A stretch of DNA of 5,610 nt, from the NCBI GenBank assembly GCA_947588975.1, contig CANQAF010000061.1:1-5610 (forward strand), read 5' to 3'. Positions within the stretch are counted from its first letter, which is position 1; each line of letters begins with the position of its first letter. Made by a program: the position numbers and the translations under genes. Positions 5,552-5,610 of the stretch are shown here, in pieces. This stretch comes from an uncultured Bacilli bacterium (GTDB lineage: Bacteria > Bacillota_I > Bacilli_A > RF39 > UBA660). The notes under the pieces were generated by a model, which worked only from the letters and a program-made list of their open reading frames with translations, was not told where the DNA came from and made no database searches.

Positions 5552-5610
5552 TAATTTATGATAGATCAAAATCAATAGAGATAAATAAGTACAAATATAA
5601 GGCATTTTAT

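Noticed and set aside
5549..5554. TGA read as Trp or recoded, extending the coat-like protein.
   Set aside because: A TAA follows immediately, FtsY uses TGA as its stop, and Trp is encoded by TGG in other genes here.
5399..5605. 68-codon open frame on the minus strand at the right end.
   Set aside because: It overlaps the coat-like gene, which has a strong ribosome site; the translation is a low-complexity antisense product.

Overview
The window is AT-rich, uses the standard bacterial code (TGA ends FtsY, and Trp is TGG), and every gene I can support lies on the + strand. Gene content (FtsY, a YlxM-like protein and Ffh, plus a small spore-coat-like protein and the tail of an Rpn-type nuclease/transposase) points to a low-GC Bacillota. 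The Erysipelotrichia/Coprobacillaceae are the group I would guess, but that placement is inference. Ribosome binding sites are mostly of the GGTGAT type, which pairs with the AUCACC end of 16S rRNA.

Layout. Positions 1-201 hold the C-terminus of an Rpn-family protein, closed by a terminator that overlaps its stop codon. Positions 202-480 are non-coding. They hold a good extended -10 promoter, then about 170 bases later two mutually exclusive hairpins, the second followed by a T run, so either a small RNA or an attenuated leader is possible. From 481 to 2028 there is a tight operon: ftsY, a three-helix membrane protein of unknown function overlapping it by ATGA, and a ylxM-like gene overlapping that in turn, ended by a clear terminator. 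Positions 2129-3877 hold a stand-alone HerA/FtsK-type ATPase (HAS-barrel plus DUF87) with its own promoter-like sequence and its own terminator. Positions 3959-5266 hold ffh. Positions 5375-5551 hold a 58-residue Cys- and Met-rich protein resembling the front of CotD-like coat proteins.

How the genes work together. Ffh (with SRP RNA, not present here) captures signal sequences on ribosomes. FtsY is its membrane receptor, and the two GTPases form the targeting complex. YlxM is the usual small companion of this locus in Bacillota. The membrane protein may be part of the same membrane-biogenesis unit, but only gene position suggests this. The HerA-like ATPase separates ylxM from ffh, which are adjacent in most Bacillota. 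Its terminators on both sides suggest an independent transcription unit rather than an SRP component.

Nothing in the window amounts to a clear new system. The best leads are the HerA ATPase without a nuclease partner inside the SRP locus, the leader/small-RNA candidate upstream of ftsY, the unknown membrane gene coupled to ftsY, and the apparently shortened coat protein. Positions 5552-5610 show no gene or clear signal.
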